A DNA stretch of 64,000 nucleotides from Aralia elata (GCA_034770075.1 CM068387.1:80229971-80293970); one strand, 5' to 3'. Shown: positions 33,417-46,965, numbered from the stretch's first letter. Notes: generated from the letters alone by a model not told the origin. Program-made: numbers and translations.

Positions 33417-36400
33417 ATGAGAGGCCGTGATAAGATAAATCCGATCCTACCCGACGAGTTGATCCTCGAGATCTTCAAGCACCTGACCTCAAAATCGAAC
33501 CGCGACGCATGTTCCCTCGTCTGCAAGCGGTGGCGCAGGCTCGAACGGCTGAGCCGCGAGACTGTACGTATCGCGGCATCGGGTAGCCCGGATGCCTTGG
33601 TGGAGCTGTTAGCTAGCCGATTCGTCAATGTCAGGAACCTTTACATTGATGAAAGGCTCACTATTTCTCTTCCCGTTGAATTCGTAAGTTATGATCTTTG
33701 TTTTATCTTTGTATAAGTTTGATTTCAGTTTGTTAGATATTGCAATGTCATTGCTGGATAATTCTTGAATTTTTAGTTATTGTGTGATTATATTTATTGC
33801 AATGTAATTGCTGGATAATTGATAATTTATAATTGTTGGATTGTAGTTATTGTGTGATTATCGCAATGTAATTGCTGGATAATTGATAACTTGGGTGCAC
33901 AATTTGGGGAAAGCTCTTAAATCATATTGGCTTTTCAGTTGGAAATTCAGTAGACCGGTGTACTGAGCATGGCATGGATAAAATCCGCAAAAGCAATAAA
34001 AAAAAAGATGGTTTGAAATATTTTTGCTATGAATTTTGTTTTGGGAATTGATATTTCTACATGTAGATATGATTGTTTGACATGATTCTCCTTGAATTGT
34101 GAGTGGGACCCACATTCATGTGAGGGTGAACTATGTGGACATTCACGTAGAAATATCAATTCTCAATTGTTCGCCTAAAATTATTTTTAGCTACTCCTTC
34201 TCTTTATTTCAAAAATGAGTTCAAAATTTAGCTACTGCTTTTGAATGAGGGATCACTATTTCCACATAGAATACTGCTATACATTGCGAAAGTTTTCAGC
34301 CGAATTATGATTGCGACGTATGTGTATATATGGGATAGGTAGGAATTAAGAAGAGTCACACTTTAATTTATTTTATCTTATCGCATACACTTTTACGTTG
34401 GTCGCAATCCAACATCGTTAAATAGTTGTCGACATGTATATCATTTTCCTTCCACATACGTATTTGATTTTTTCATATGTGTTGCTCTCACGTGTGAAGG
34501 TGGGATCGAAAAGACCAGTTAAGCATCATTGGCTTGGTCAACTTTAATTGGCCAACTACCTAATACTACGCAAGATCATCAAACCGCGACCAACTTCACT
34601 TTCATGTGAAAAGAGGACATGTGAAAATATCAAATATGCATGTTCCCTTCTGTATTTTAAAACTGGATTAATGTTCGACCCTAGATTGGCAATTGAAGAT
34701 ACAGGGTACGAATGATGCTGGTTTGCACTACATAATAAGAACTTTCGCGTATTTTTTCAGATGAATGATGGTATATAGAGCACACCTAGTGTTTAGTTGA
34801 AAGGTAATTTTGCAGGAAAAGCAATAATAGAAAAAGAATTAGTGATTGGAATGAGAAGTCCAAAATCGAGAAGAAATTTATATTTTTTTACAAAAAAATT
34901 TAGTATGTTTAATTTCGGAGAAGTTAATGTATGTAATTATTGCTTTTATTTATAGGACATTTAATAGTGATGAAGAAATTTCAGTATCTATTAGGGTATT
35001 TTAGTTATTTAGTACTTTTATTGTTCCCTAAGTAATATTAGGGTTTTGAGTTTCTTTAAATAGTGATGTAAATCCAATATTAAAACTTTTGTAAAATAAA
35101 TATAATTTTCTTCTCGGCTTTGGACTTGTCCTCGTTAGGTGGCCACTAGAAGATCACTACTTTTGTGGAGATGACTTATGATCTATGCCTTAAAAGGCAG
35201 TTACTTAACTTATTCTTCGTTTTATCTATTTATTCTTACTAAAAGATGCAAACTAAACATCGTTGGTCAATAATAATTCTAATTGGAGACTAACAATTAG
35301 AATTTATTTATGAAGACAACTAGCAAATCAAAATGGATTAGTATTCCTCAAATACAAATTCCAACACGAAGTGTCCATGAAAATAAATAAAAAGTTCCAA
35401 AACGAAAAGTTCACATGTAACAAGTATGATAAAGACCATTAATGAGAACAAAATCCACCACAAGATTAACTAGAAAATCACTTGTTTTGCCTTCACCATA
35501 CTCCTCAAGATTCTATTCTTTTTCCTCATTTACTAGAGCTCAAAATATGTTAACCTTAATATGGAATGTCTTTCTCATCCGGTACTCATCAAAAGATAAT
35601 GTAGCATACTACATTATGAGAGTGGAAAAAGAGGCAAAAGGGGAAAAAGAAAAAGTAAAAGAGTATAAGAAACTGGGCAACAAACTAAGAAAATAATCAT
35701 GCAAGCAATTTTTTTGTGGCTTTTAAATTCCAATTACTAGAAGTATAAGTAAGATGGGAACATTACAAGTCTGGTTACTAAGATAGAAAAATAGAGCACG
35801 AAAAAAAATGGTAGATTGAGTTAAAATGATTATAATTTATAAAGGAACACACGCTTTCATAAATTTTGGTAGGGCATACTCACTCCTCTCCTAACATTCC
35901 AAAGAGATCTTTGGGAAGTTTTACAAGGCCCAATCAACAAACAATATATGCAGAATAATTGAGCGTGCGACTCATTACTCTGTTTGCAGATAGAACAAAT
36001 GTTGGAGATAAAGGATTTGAATGGTTTACGATCCTAAAAAGATATCATTAGTTTGCGTTTTGATGAGGAACAACCTCCCATTCAGTCTAACTATTATGCT
36101 CTATACGCAAAGACAACTCATAGGTCATAACCAAGATTATAATAAATTGCTTCAAGCCCCCCTCCCCCAAAAGAACAACAACAACTTTATGATCTAGATT
36201 GCGTGATCCCATGGCAGATTAAAAACTAGCTGGATCATGAAGTACTATGTGCCTATTTCAAACCCTAACAAAATGCGAGCGAGGGATGAATAAAAGTAAG
36301 GATTATGAAGTGCCCAAATAAGAAGGTATAGTAAATATAGGGAGACAAAGAACAAAAATTTGTTTATTTGCATTAAGCTTTCGAGGGGCTTATTCAAGGC

Positions 36401-39400
36401 TTACTCGAACAATTACTCAACATAAAAAAAACTTTGGTTTTGTCTCATCGGGATAGGATCGGCAAAAGGCTTCATGAATTCGATTGAGCCATGCTGCCAG
36501 AGCTTCTTTGCAGATGAGTGGCCATGAAGAGATAAGAAAGAGAAAGAGGTAGAAAGAAAAAAGAGGAGTATTGGAATTTCTGTCATTGCACGATCTTGTG
36601 TCGTGGTTTTGAATATTTAAAGGCTCTTTAGGAAGTAGTTGGCAGAATTTATCACTTTACTTGAGTCCTTGTTTATATAACGATTCTTTAAAATAAAATA
36701 AAAAATCAATTCTCCATAGCATCAATTATTATATAAAAATAAAGAAAGTATAAAATTCAATTGTTTAGCTTAGTAAATTTATGTTATAAGCTTTTTATTT
36801 TTGTTTTTGCCCCAAAAACGAAAAGCGTTAAATAGTAGCCCAATTATAATGTCATACTATTATTTTCATTCTATTCTTTTGGTAGGCCTCGACAATTTCT
36901 AAGAGAACGGAAAAAAAAGATATGGTAGTAGGGGAAGAAATGGAATTTTTGAATAGGAAAATAAAAGGAGTTAATATGTTTTGGCAAGTACAATGAAGAA
37001 GAAAATACAAGAGAGAGAGAATAAGATATGGATCAAGATTGGATATTCAATTAGTTTTGGTAATTAAACAAGTAATTATGGAAATATAAGGCAATCAATT
37101 AGTATATTTACTATAAATAATACACCCAATAGTATCTCATTGAAAATTGAACTACTCAATCACACACTATATTTGATTTTTATTATGAAAAAGAGTAAAA
37201 TACTAATTACCACATATGATTTACCCAAAAATCTCACCTGACCACCCTGGTCATAAAAGTTAGCAAAAGAAAATGAGCTAACTGGTACAATAAAATTTAG
37301 TGTTTTTCTTTGTCACCCGTCAATAATTGATTGGTTGTAAGTCTTGTGACACTTGCCTAAATGGAACACGTGTTTCTTTTTTTTTGGTAGATTTTAGGAC
37401 CACAGATGGTCAGGTGGAATTTTGGATAAATCACAAGTAGTAATTTGTATCTTACCCTATAAATAATCTGATTTTAAAAGACTTGGCACATTCTTTTAAA
37501 TAGTTGAGGTGTTATGTTTGTTAACGTTACTATCTAATTTTTTTGACAAACTGGGTATTCTTTTATATTCAGGTAACTTTTAATATTATTGCTATATAGA
37601 ATACTTCTATGTTAAATTATATATACCTATATACATGTATTAATATCATATGTATGCGTTCCATAAGTGTTTCGCGTTCTGAATAAGCGTATTCCAGTCC
37701 GACTAAAGTCACTAAACATTTTGAAAAAGCCTACCCCCACCATACCTTGTTCTCATACCATGTAACATTTCCTGCTCCCCAACCCCTTCTGTGTACTGTA
37801 GCAACCTACCTGGAAATATTGCTCATAACCATAGTCTACTGAAAGGAAAAAAAAACTAGGTTGCTTGAGTAGTTTTTATTAATACTTTGAAACTCATGAA
37901 TGCACATGATTCACTTTCCCTTGACAAATTCACAAATTTAGTGTCTCAAGGTTCCATCATAGAGGTTTAAGTCCTGATTTTCCTTTCTCCCTTTTCTTGC
38001 AAGTCTTCTCAGAAACCAAGCAAGCAATTTAACTAAGATCTGTGACATTCGATAGTTTTTTCCTTTATCAAAATAGTTTCTTCTATAGTGTTTGTAGGTA
38101 CATATGGCTGTCTCCTCCCACTAGTGTGGCCTAATAAAATTAGTCATGAGTGAAACCTACGACCTACCCTGAGAATCCTGAGATTTTATGGCATGCATTT
38201 AAGTGTCTCCCATCCTCTATATTGTTTCAAGGAGCCAATTCTCTTTGCTCAAGATCATCTTCAACTAGTGCATATTAAATTAAAAAAAATTCTCTTTTGT
38301 TACTAAAATTGTCCTTGGTCTCTCAAGTTTATGTTTATGGTATTCACTGAAACATCTATAACCTTATGAATACTTTGATTTTTTTTTTTTAGTTTTTTTT
38401 TATCCATTATTGCATACGTCATTTCTGTGGACTTTTTGCACCATAAAAGACTTGATCTACTGTTAGTTGACACTCTGGTTAAAATGTAGGGATCTTTAGT
38501 GACTTGAATTGTAATTTCATATGCAGGCAAGAAGACGTGGCGATGACGCCCTTTCATCGGTCAGGCTTCACTATATGTCTGACAGAAGTGGGACTGGAGA
38601 TGGTGAAACAGAGTCATACTGCTTTTCAGATGCTGGGTTGGCTGCTGTAGGTGGTTGCTTTACTAAAATTGAAAAATTGAGCCTAATATGGTGCTCTAAT
38701 GCGACAAGTGCAGGATTGAGATCTATGGCTGAGAAGTGTAAATCCTTGAAATCTTTGGATTTGCAGGTGAATATTAGTTCTTAAATGTGTAATTCCTAAA
38801 GTATCGTCTTTCTTGAACTTATCAACAACAGCAGAAAAAAAAAAGTATTGTCTTGTTGATGATTTGTTAGAAGCAGGTGCAGCACCTGGCTAAATTCGTA
38901 GTTATTTAATCTTTCTTTTTGAAGGGTTGCTATGTTGGAGATCAAGGTCTAGTTGCTATTGGGGAGTATTGTAAGAATCTTGAAGATCTGAATTTGCGGT
39001 TTTGTGAAGGTTTAACTGACGCTGGTTTGGTTGAGTTAGCCCTTGGCTGTGGAAGAACTTTGAAATCGCTTGGTGTTGCTGCTTGTGCAAAAATAACTGA
39101 TGTCTCATTAGAAGCTGTGGGATCCAACTGCAGATCTCTCGAGACTCTGTCATTAGACTCAGAGTTCATCTACAATAAAGGGTTGCTTGCTGTGGCCAAA
39201 GGTTGCCCTGAATTGAAGGTTCTTAAGCTACAATGCATTAATGTCACAGATGAGGCTTTGCAGGCTGTTGGCCTATTTTGTTTGTCATTAGAGTTATTGT
39301 CGCTGTACAGTTTCCAGAGATTCACCGACAAGTCAGTTATTTTCCTATCATAATTTTATTTATCCCTTTTGAATCTAATTACGAAGACCTACCTGTATAC

Positions 39401-42400
39401 TTGATGTACTTAGTTAAGTCCAATTTTCATTTTGCCTTCGGAAAGGTGGAGCTTTAAGAAGTAAACCTTTTACTACTTTTAGCTGAGCAATCTCAGCTAT
39501 ATAACTCTGTTGATAAGCATCTCTCTAGCAGAAAAGGCATTGCTATAAGCATTGCTAAAAATGTACAGTGCTTTCTCATATCAGACTGATTCAATTTTGT
39601 AGTAGTGTTATAGCGTTTGTAACTTATACTATACTTTCAACAAGAACTAGTGTGGAGAAGCAACATAATTACCTTTTACTTGAAAATTTCTCTTATATTA
39701 TATGTGAGACGATTGAGAAAACTAAATTTGTCTTATAATTTACCTCCTCCAAGGCTGAATACTTGCATAAATCAGCTTTGAACTTTTTTGCACATTTTTG
39801 CAGGAGTCTAAATATTGGAAAAGTAAACCTTTTTACTCCTTTTAGGCTTTTAGCTGAGAAACTCAGTAGTATACCTTAGTAGTTTACAAGAATCTTTCTT
39901 GCAGAAAAAGAATTGGTATAAGCATCAGTAATAATGTACAACCTTGTGTTTTCTTATATTAAATAGATCCAATGTGTAGTTGCATTTGAACTATAGCCTT
40001 GGTAACTTTTACATAATAACAATAAGAATTAGTGTGGACATATAATTTAGAACAATTTTTACTTGAAAAATTATTTTTTGTGATATGTTAGGAAATTGAG
40101 AAAATTAATTTGTCTTGTACTTTACCTCCTGAAAGGCCAACTACAGTCGGTAGATCACATCTAACCATTTTTGCACATTTTTACAGGAGTCTACGTGCTA
40201 TTGGAAAAGGTTGTAAGAAGCTGAAAAATCTTACGATAAGTGATTGTTATTTTCTTAGTGACAAGGGTTTGGAAGCAGTTGCAGTTGGTTGCACGGAACT
40301 TACACATCTTGAAGTTAACGGCTGTCACAATATTGGAACACTTGGATTGGAGAGTATTGGTAGATCTTGCACGTAAGATTTCTTATATCTGATATTTAAT
40401 CATTATCATTGTGATATAGTAGCCGAATGTTCAAGGCCTAATTTTGTCGCTCAGCTGGCAAATCAATTAAAGTCACCTCCAACTTTTGACCTCACCGCAT
40501 ACCACCACATGTACACCCAGAATCATCCATATAAATGTATCTGTGCAAGTGAGTGTGTGTGTGTATCTATCTATCAGTCTATATATGTGTGTGTGTGTGT
40601 GTGCCCCCCACCGCCACAACTCTGGACCAGTGAGCACCATCTCTTTTGAAACCTAGCACCCAACCCATCACAAGCACTTAATAACACCATTTAATGCTGC
40701 AACGTCATATAATAATACACATAAAGATATACCTGAGAGAATCAAATCTAACCAAGTAAAGAGGGAGGTGGAGTACCAGCTGTTTTTGAAAACCTAGTAG
40801 CCAACCCGTCACAAGCACTTCATAACATCATTTAATGCCGCAACATCATATAATAATATACATAAAGATATACTTGAAAGAATCTAATCTTACCAAATAA
40901 GAGGGAGGTGTAAGGGTCCTTTTTGCACAGAAGCTCAGTTCCACATAATTTGGAGGGAGAGATGTACCCTTCTCTGTGGACTTGACTGAAATCTGCACTT
41001 AAACTAATTAAGAGATTCCAAGTCCTATATTCTGTGATCAAGGAGACCAATACAGAAAGCTTTGACATAGAACTTCTGACAATAACAATCCTGCAAATCT
41101 AACGATTTTATGTATTGTGCATATCTGGAAAATATCACATACACATTATATATATTTATGTACAATAATTTCTTTTCTGGAAATTCTATTACAGGCGTCT
41201 TTCTGAGTTAGCATTGTTGTACTGTCAAAAGATTGGTAATGCCCTTACTGAGGTGGGTAGAGGCTGCAAGTACTTGCAAGCCCTTCACTTAGTAGATTGC
41301 TCAACTATTGGAGATGATGCCGTATGCAGTATAGCAAGAGGCTGCAGGCATCTCAAAAAGCTACACATTCGTAGATGTTATGAGGTATTACTTTTCTTCT
41401 ACATCATAGGCTGCCTGGTTCACATGATTATTTACAATGTTTTTCTTCTTCAAACTAGTTTCGTACTGTCAGTGCTTTATCATTGTATACATTATGCCTG
41501 TGTTTGTTTGTATGGCTAAAGTGGTGATCAGAAATTTGTATTAAGGATTGGCATTTTATCATTTAGTTAGTCAATGTTTATATATGGCAATATGAAATCA
41601 CATCTGTTAATCATGTCCTTGGTTAAATTAAAATTGCGCTACATAATTAGGATCAGTAAGACCTCTTAAATTCTTTTGTTTTACATAAATTCCTTGCTTC
41701 AGAACATTTATGTAAGTCGGGGTGTTGACAAGTTGAACAAAATATTTTAATTTCTGTATCATTATCAGGAAGCTGGTGGCTTTACTAGGAGCTATCGGTA
41801 GAGTTAACCGGTGCTTAAATTGATGCTATGTTTTCTATGATTGAAGCCTGGATTTTGGAAAGTTAATGTGCCTTTCCTGTAAAGACATTATGATTTAATA
41901 CTAACTTTACCTTTTCTTTTGGTTTCCTAATAGGTTGGCAATAAGGGAATCATAGCTGTTGGTGAGAACTGTAAATTCCTTACAGATCTTAGCCTTCGAT
42001 TTTGTGATAGGTAAGAATTTCTCATTCTCTACGTCATATTTAATTAAGTTACATACACCTTTTCTAGTGATTGGTGATACAACTTATGTTTTCCAAGTAA
42101 AAATGTGCGATTGATATTTCTAACGTCGAAATTCTGCCGTCTTTTTTAAATTTTAAATTGCAATATTAAAACCATTTCCAAAATAAGATAAAAAAAAAAG
42201 TTACTTTCTGTTAGAGGGGTTAAATGTGCAGAGTAACGACAAATAATTGGTCTGTATTTTCCATTTAATTTTTATTCTTAATATTCAAATGTTGGGTTCA
42301 CTGTCTCTGTTTGACATTATACTGTAATTAAATGAATACCAGGGTAGGTGATGATGCACTAATTGCTATTGGTCAAGGTTGCTCCTTACATCATTTAAAT

Positions 42401-44719
42401 GTTAGTGGCTGCCACCAAATTGGAGATGCTGGAATAATAGCTGTTGCAAGAGGTAGCCCCCAACTCAGTTACCTGGACATAAGCGTTCTTCAGGTTTGGC
42501 TTCTTCTTGTGTGTGTGAGTGTGTCTCATGTATTTTATGAAGAATATAATGAGTATTAACCTTGTAGTATAATGAGTATTAACTTTGTAGAAGCGTTTAG
42601 AACTGCATGTATTTTCTGCTGACCGGATGATGGATTTGATTCAATTGAACTTTCTAGTGAAAGGAAATTTTAAATTTTTAAGAGTAAACCTAGTTCTCTT
42701 CGAGGTTTTTTCATATAGAAAAACTATCTTAAGATATTTTGGTAGTGATTTTCTGGGAGCTATTAACATTTAACATCATGGGGTGTGGAAAGGCAATAGA
42801 CTAAAATTGAATTACCACTAGAATTTTACTTGTTTTACTTAAATTTGTTTTTTTTAAAAATTTAAAAGAATTATAGTAATATGAAATAAGGTGGACCAAA
42901 GTTGGACTGTGTAGGGCCCGAACCTCATCCTCCCCCTCCTGATAGTTAGAAATGAAATGTAATACCCTTTCTTAGTAGTAAGCAAAAAAAATATATTCTT
43001 TTCCTTTCTCGAAATAAGGTAAATAGATTTTGGCGATAGAAGAAAATAAGGATGAAGAGTTCATGAAAATGAGGGTAGCATGATACTCCCTCCGTCCCAA
43101 ATTAATTGCTTTTCTAGGACTTTTTTAAGTCAAATTGACTATTTTTAAAATTAATAATTAAGCATATATAAATATATTTCTAAAATTATAAAAATTGAAA
43201 TTAGTAATAAATTGTATATACTTTCTTTTGGTTATAATATCTTCACCTATATGTTGGTAAAAATAGTAAAAAGATTAGTTTTAAAAATAGTCAATTTGAC
43301 TTTAAAAAGTCCTAGAAATGCAATTAATTTGGGACGGAGGGAATATATTTTAAGATTTGTTTGGAACAGAAAGCTATTTTGAGTTCAAGTTTTGGTTACA
43401 TAATTAAATTTCTGAATCTAAACATCTTTCAAACTCAACCGTCTGTTTTAAGATTACAGAAAAGCTAAGATATAATTGAATCGTACCTTAAATATCAATG
43501 TTTCCAAAATTCAGAAGTTTTTTGTCTGTAAAAAAAAATCAACAAATAAAAAGTTTCATTAGGATAAGAAGAGATATATTTTTACGGCAAAAGTTCTAAA
43601 AAAGGCATTTATTGAAGTTAAGGGACTTAATTGCAAAAATTTCTGGTAGAAAAAGGTTTCTTGAGTTGAGTTTTGGATAACTATGGGACCATCGACATTT
43701 AGAAATACAGGGGAAAAAAAGTTTTTGAACTTCAACCGTCTGTAGTAAGATTTCAAAGTAGCAGAGATGTATTTGAACCAGCCCTTCGAAATCCATGCAC
43801 ATGTTAGATGTTTCGTGAGGATGGCCTGTACTGCAGGTTGTACATTCTGATTTCTTTTCCCGGGCGTGAGTATATACATGGAGGTATGTACTGAATTGGT
43901 AGTGAGAAATGAGAAAATTAATGTACAAGATGGAAGTGTGAACATGAAAGGTTGTTTTTTGCTCTACCTATTACAAACAAGGGTGCTTCTTTGTTTTCTG
44001 TTACTAGTGTGCCTGCATGTGTGTGTGTTTGATCATTACCTGATATAGATAAATGGGTGCAAGTGAGGTAGAGGTAGATGTGAGTGAGAAATGGGGAGAG
44101 AAGGAAAGAATGAAGAAGATTAAAGGGGACACGGGACACCTACTGCCAAAACAAAATTACAGTTTGTTACCAACTTTTAAGTTCTATTTTGAAATCGGAA
44201 AGATGAGGGTAAAATAAGATTTAAATGAGAGACCAAAGTGGATGCCAATGTCTTCTGCCTGATATTAGTATAGCGATGGGCACAGTTGTCATTACTTAGG
44301 ATACGATTTTGTTATTCTACAGTAAGACTCATTCTGTTTATTCTGTTGTTATGTTATCTTAGTTTTGATTTAACAACGTGACTCTAATTATTAAATTTTA
44401 CATGTCCTGTTCCGGTTGGAAGAATATGAGGGACATGGCAATGGCCGAATTAGGTGAAGGCTGTCCTTTACTCAGGGATATAGTTCTATCACACTGCCGT
44501 CGAATAACTGATGTTGGTCTAGCTCACCTTGTTAAAAGTTGTACCCTGCTGGAAACATGCCACATGGTTTATTGCCCAGGTATTACTGAAGCTGGGGTAG
44601 CCACCGTGGTATCAAGCTGTGTCAATATGAAGAAGATTCTGGTTGAGAAGTGGAAGGTCAGTGAGAGGACCAAACGCAGGGCTGGCTCCATCATCTCCTA
44701 CCTCTGTGTTGACCTTTAG
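33417..44719 (+). CDS. FBL4: F-box/LRR-repeat protein 4 (FBL4), 8 exons
   Basis: Hand-built exons: 33417-33683, 38527-38766, 38925-39331, 40187-40372, 41195-41384, 41934-42010, 42343-42493, 44423-44719. Phases agree and the sum is 1815 nt, 604 aa plus stop; Arabidopsis FBL4 is about 610. The N-terminus MRGRDKINPILPDELILEIF with DACSLVCKRWRRLERLSR is the F-box (about residues 8-50), which binds the SKP1 adaptor of an SCF ubiquitin ligase. The rest is about 15 cysteine-containing leucine-rich repeats (LSLIWCSNATSAGL, GCYVGDQGLVAIGEYCKNLE, LNLRFCEGLTDAGL, LVDCSTIGDDAVCSIARGC, LHIRRCYE, LNVSGCHQIGDAGI, VLSHCRRITDVGL, MVYCPGITEAGVATVVSSC), a substrate-recruiting horseshoe. It ends ISYLCVDL, and the Arabidopsis protein ends ISYLCMDL. 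Intron 1 is 4.8 kb, and several introns carry MITEs or duplications. The exon 8 acceptor (GTTGGAAG/AAT) has a weak pyrimidine tract. An AATAAA lies at 44822. Confidence 0.95.
34045..34163. mobile_element. Small inverted-repeat element (119 bp)
   Basis: GAATTGATATTTCTAC at 34045-34060 is repeated inverted at 34148-34163. MITE-like; no target duplication verified. Confidence 0.55.
37192..37459. mobile_element. MITE-like element (268 bp) in FBL4 intron 1
   Basis: The outer about 60 bp on each side are inverted copies: AGAGTAAAATACTAATTACC...CACCTGACCA on the left, and TGGTCAGGTGGA...CTTACCCT on the right. Confidence 0.65.
39459..40203 (+). repeat. Tandem duplication (about 362 bp) spanning the FBL4 exon 4 acceptor
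   Basis: Copy A 39459-39820 and copy B 39821-40203 share AAGTAAACCTTTTTACT, the AGCTGAG, GCAGAAAA, TAAGCATyrnTAA, AATGTACA, TTTGTCTTrTA and TTTACCTCCT blocks, and both end GCACATTTTTrCAGGAGTCTA. Only copy B continues into the real exon 4. Copy A has a decayed exon start after its acceptor (CAG at 39801-39803). Confidence 0.85.
40649..40915 (+). repeat. Tandem duplication (about 138-bp period) in FBL4 intron 4
   Basis: The AACCTAGCACCCAACCCATC and AACCTAGTAGCCAACCCGTC starts are both followed by ACAAGCACTT, CATTTAATGC, CATATAATAATA and GAGGGAGGTG blocks. A (TG)n/(TATC)n stretch lies just upstream (40552-40605). Confidence 0.85.
42494..44422. other. FBL4 intron 7 with a Stowaway MITE
   Basis: 1.9-kb intron. 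Apart from the Stowaway element at 43086-43342, nothing is recognised. The open frames at 43559-44139 are not supported. Confidence 0.5.
43086..43342. mobile_element. Stowaway (Tc1/mariner) MITE, 257 bp
   Basis: It begins CTCCCTCCGTCCCAAATTAA and ends TTAATTTGGGACGGAGGGAA, the standard Stowaway terminal repeat, with TA on both sides. The next inner blocks (TCAAATTGACTATTTTTAAA) are also inverted copies. Confidence 0.95.
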
Positions 44720-45853
44720 ATAAGATATTTACTTTAATACCCTCATGGTTTAGAACCATCTTTAATGACTATGTTACAAGTGTATAATTTTATCCGCCCT
44801 CTCCTCGTATTTTTCTGTTGTAATAAACTTCAGGTTTGTAATACAGCAATTCTGATCAGCTTAGTTTGTTTTGGTATGCATGAATGAGTTTTGGTATTCT
44901 TAGGGTTCTTTTCTTTGGTGAAAGCTTTCAACTCCTCTTATTTTCTTCCAAGTTACAAATGAGGAGACCTTTTTTTCAACTAATGTTAGGATTAATAATT
45001 AATGCACTTATGTTGGATTAAATTCTTACGGGAATATATGTCAGATGTAAGCCTCACTGTGTATACCAGAATTTTTGTTCAAAAAATGTGCATCATCCAA
45101 CCTATATTTGAGTTCATCTTTTCAAGTTAAGATTGCTATAATACTAACTCCATACTGAAATGAGAGTTTTATTTATTTTTTTTATGCATCTTAAGTTTTG
45201 CATATGATACATTTATACATAATTTTTCTTAATATCTTTTATTCTTATGTCAAATTCTAGTTTAATTCCAATTTAATAATTATTGCATAAATTATATCAG
45301 TGGGTATCTTAGATAAATTTTAATATACATAAAAGGAAAAAAAAAATTAAATTAGACTCCCATTTGTGGACCAAGGATGTTACAGAGAAGAAAGTAAATT
45401 GACCACAAGGAAAATTTTAATTGTGGTTAAGAGTACTATAATCTTAATGAAAATTAATTAATTAGTGTTTGAATGAATACAATTGCACTTTGTTAAGTTT
45501 AAAATCCTCTGATTTTATTTGTTAAAAGAAAGAGATACACATTTAAGGTAATTAATTACTTGAACAAATTGAAAAAAACCAAATAAAAAAGGTATTTTGG
45601 AAAATTTAATTTCACATCTCTCAGCCGATGGTCAACACAAAAGGTACTATATTAGTTGAACTGAAACAAGGTCATGCGCAGAGGGCCAGAGGCCCACATT
45701 CCTTAAGTTATTCGGTTAATTATAATGCTCATGCTAGGTTATCTAATGAATTTAATTGTATACATGAGCTGACCAGATAATTAAATATAGTATACAAAAT
45801 TAGCATGCTGAGATGGAAAGTCACTCCCGTTCTACAATTGACGTTAATTGGAA

Positions 45854-46530
45854 GCATTATTTATTTCAGCTAATAGATTTGTGGTCGTCTATTGTATGAT
45901 TTAAGGGGTGAGATTAAATAAGACTTAGGCTTGGTTGCAAGTTGTGGCCAGAATCTCTCCTACTCTTCTATTCCATCCTCAGCGTAATAGTCAATATTTT
46001 GGCTGATTCTTTCAAAATTTATTTCATCAGAGATTTGTACATCGATCCTCTATCATAAGTGGAGAAATCTAGTTTGAATAATTGTATTGATTGAATTTCC
46101 TTAGGCCAATTGTATTGATTGAATTTCCTTATACGGGATTTCTTTTGAAGATATAATACAATAATTTCTTTTGAAGATACAATACAATAATGGTGAACAG
46201 TTCGCTACAAGATCCCACGAGATAGGAATCATAAATTATGATTAACTAGTATGTCGATTTGAAAGAATCAGTCAAAATATTGATGGAACAGAGGAGTAAA
46301 GGATATTCTGGCCGCATGAGATATTCTGGCTGCAGGACCTGCGGTCAAGCCTATCTCCTTTTTATTTTGTGTCCTACTAACGGCCAATTTGAAAAGCCAA
46401 AATGAGGACATAATAGTCATTAGTCTGACCGCTAGTAAGAGTTGCACTGGCCGCAGGTCAAGTCTTATTCAATCTCACCCCTTAGATCATACAATAAACG
46501 ATCACAGATCTGTTAGCTGAAATAGTGCTC
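45854..46530. mobile_element. Foldback element, about 677 bp
   Basis: The left arm (GCATTATTTATTTCAGCTAA, then a block with ATTGTATGATTTAAGGGGTG, then CAATATTTTGGCTGATTCTTT) matches the inverted right arm (46258-46530, with CTTAGATCATACAATAAACG and TTAGCTGAAATAGTGC). The central part has a short tandem copy of ATTGTATTGATTGAATTTCC. MITE or derivative of a larger element. Confidence 0.75.
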
Positions 46531-46559
46531 ACAGCTAATGTCAGCTGTGAAATGAGACC

Positions 46560-46560
46560 C

Positions 46561-46597
<37 letters not shown>

Positions 46598-46614
46598 CGC
46601 GCGCGCGCGCGCGC
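46560..46614. repeat. Compound (TA)n(TG)n(CG)n microsatellite
   Basis: A TA run passes into TG and then into a GC/CG run. The open frames across it are artefacts. Confidence 0.95.
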
Positions 46615-46724
46615 CATAAGAGAATACCTAGGTTTTATATTTATTTTTTTGTTGTCTATTTTGGTATTACGTTGGTTGAATATATCTTTTGTGATTGGTT
46701 ATGTTATCATTTGTCCTTTTGAAC

Positions 46725-46876
46725 CACAAACTATTTTACAAACATTTTACAAACTGGCTGATGTGTCACTGTTGTATTGGTGATAGTTAAAAAAAACACC
46801 TCTCCACTACAACATTATCACCAATACAACAGTGTCACATCAGTAAGTTTGTAAAATGTTTGTAAAATAGTTTGTG
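46725..46876. mobile_element. Foldback MITE, 152 bp
   Basis: The arms are inverted copies of about 52 bp: CACAAACTATTTTACAAACA...CACTGTTGTATTGGTGATA, and back at 46817-46876, around an A-rich loop. Confidence 0.85.
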
Positions 46877-46909
46877 TCTCTAACATTATTCTTTTAATTT
46901 ATTTATGTG

Positions 46910-46914
<5 letters not shown>

Positions 46915-46962
<48 letters not shown>
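46915..46962. repeat. (TA)n microsatellite
   Basis: About 46 bases of alternating TA. It is followed by a repeat shared with 56940-57110. Confidence 0.95.

Positions 46963-46965
<3 letters not shown>

Larger units (their letters stand above)
33684..38526. other. FBL4 intron 1 (4.8 kb) with two foldback insertions
   Basis: It contains small inverted-repeat elements at 34045-34163 and 37192-37459 (listed separately). 34960-35130 has an AT-rich run with TTAGGGTTTTGAGTTTC and then TTTTCTTCTCGGCTTTGGA that could be an LTR fragment (low confidence). The other open frames are unsupported. Confidence 0.5.

Noticed and set aside
46525..46783. Two open frames across 46560-46614
   Set aside because: They are translations of a TA/TG/CG microsatellite.
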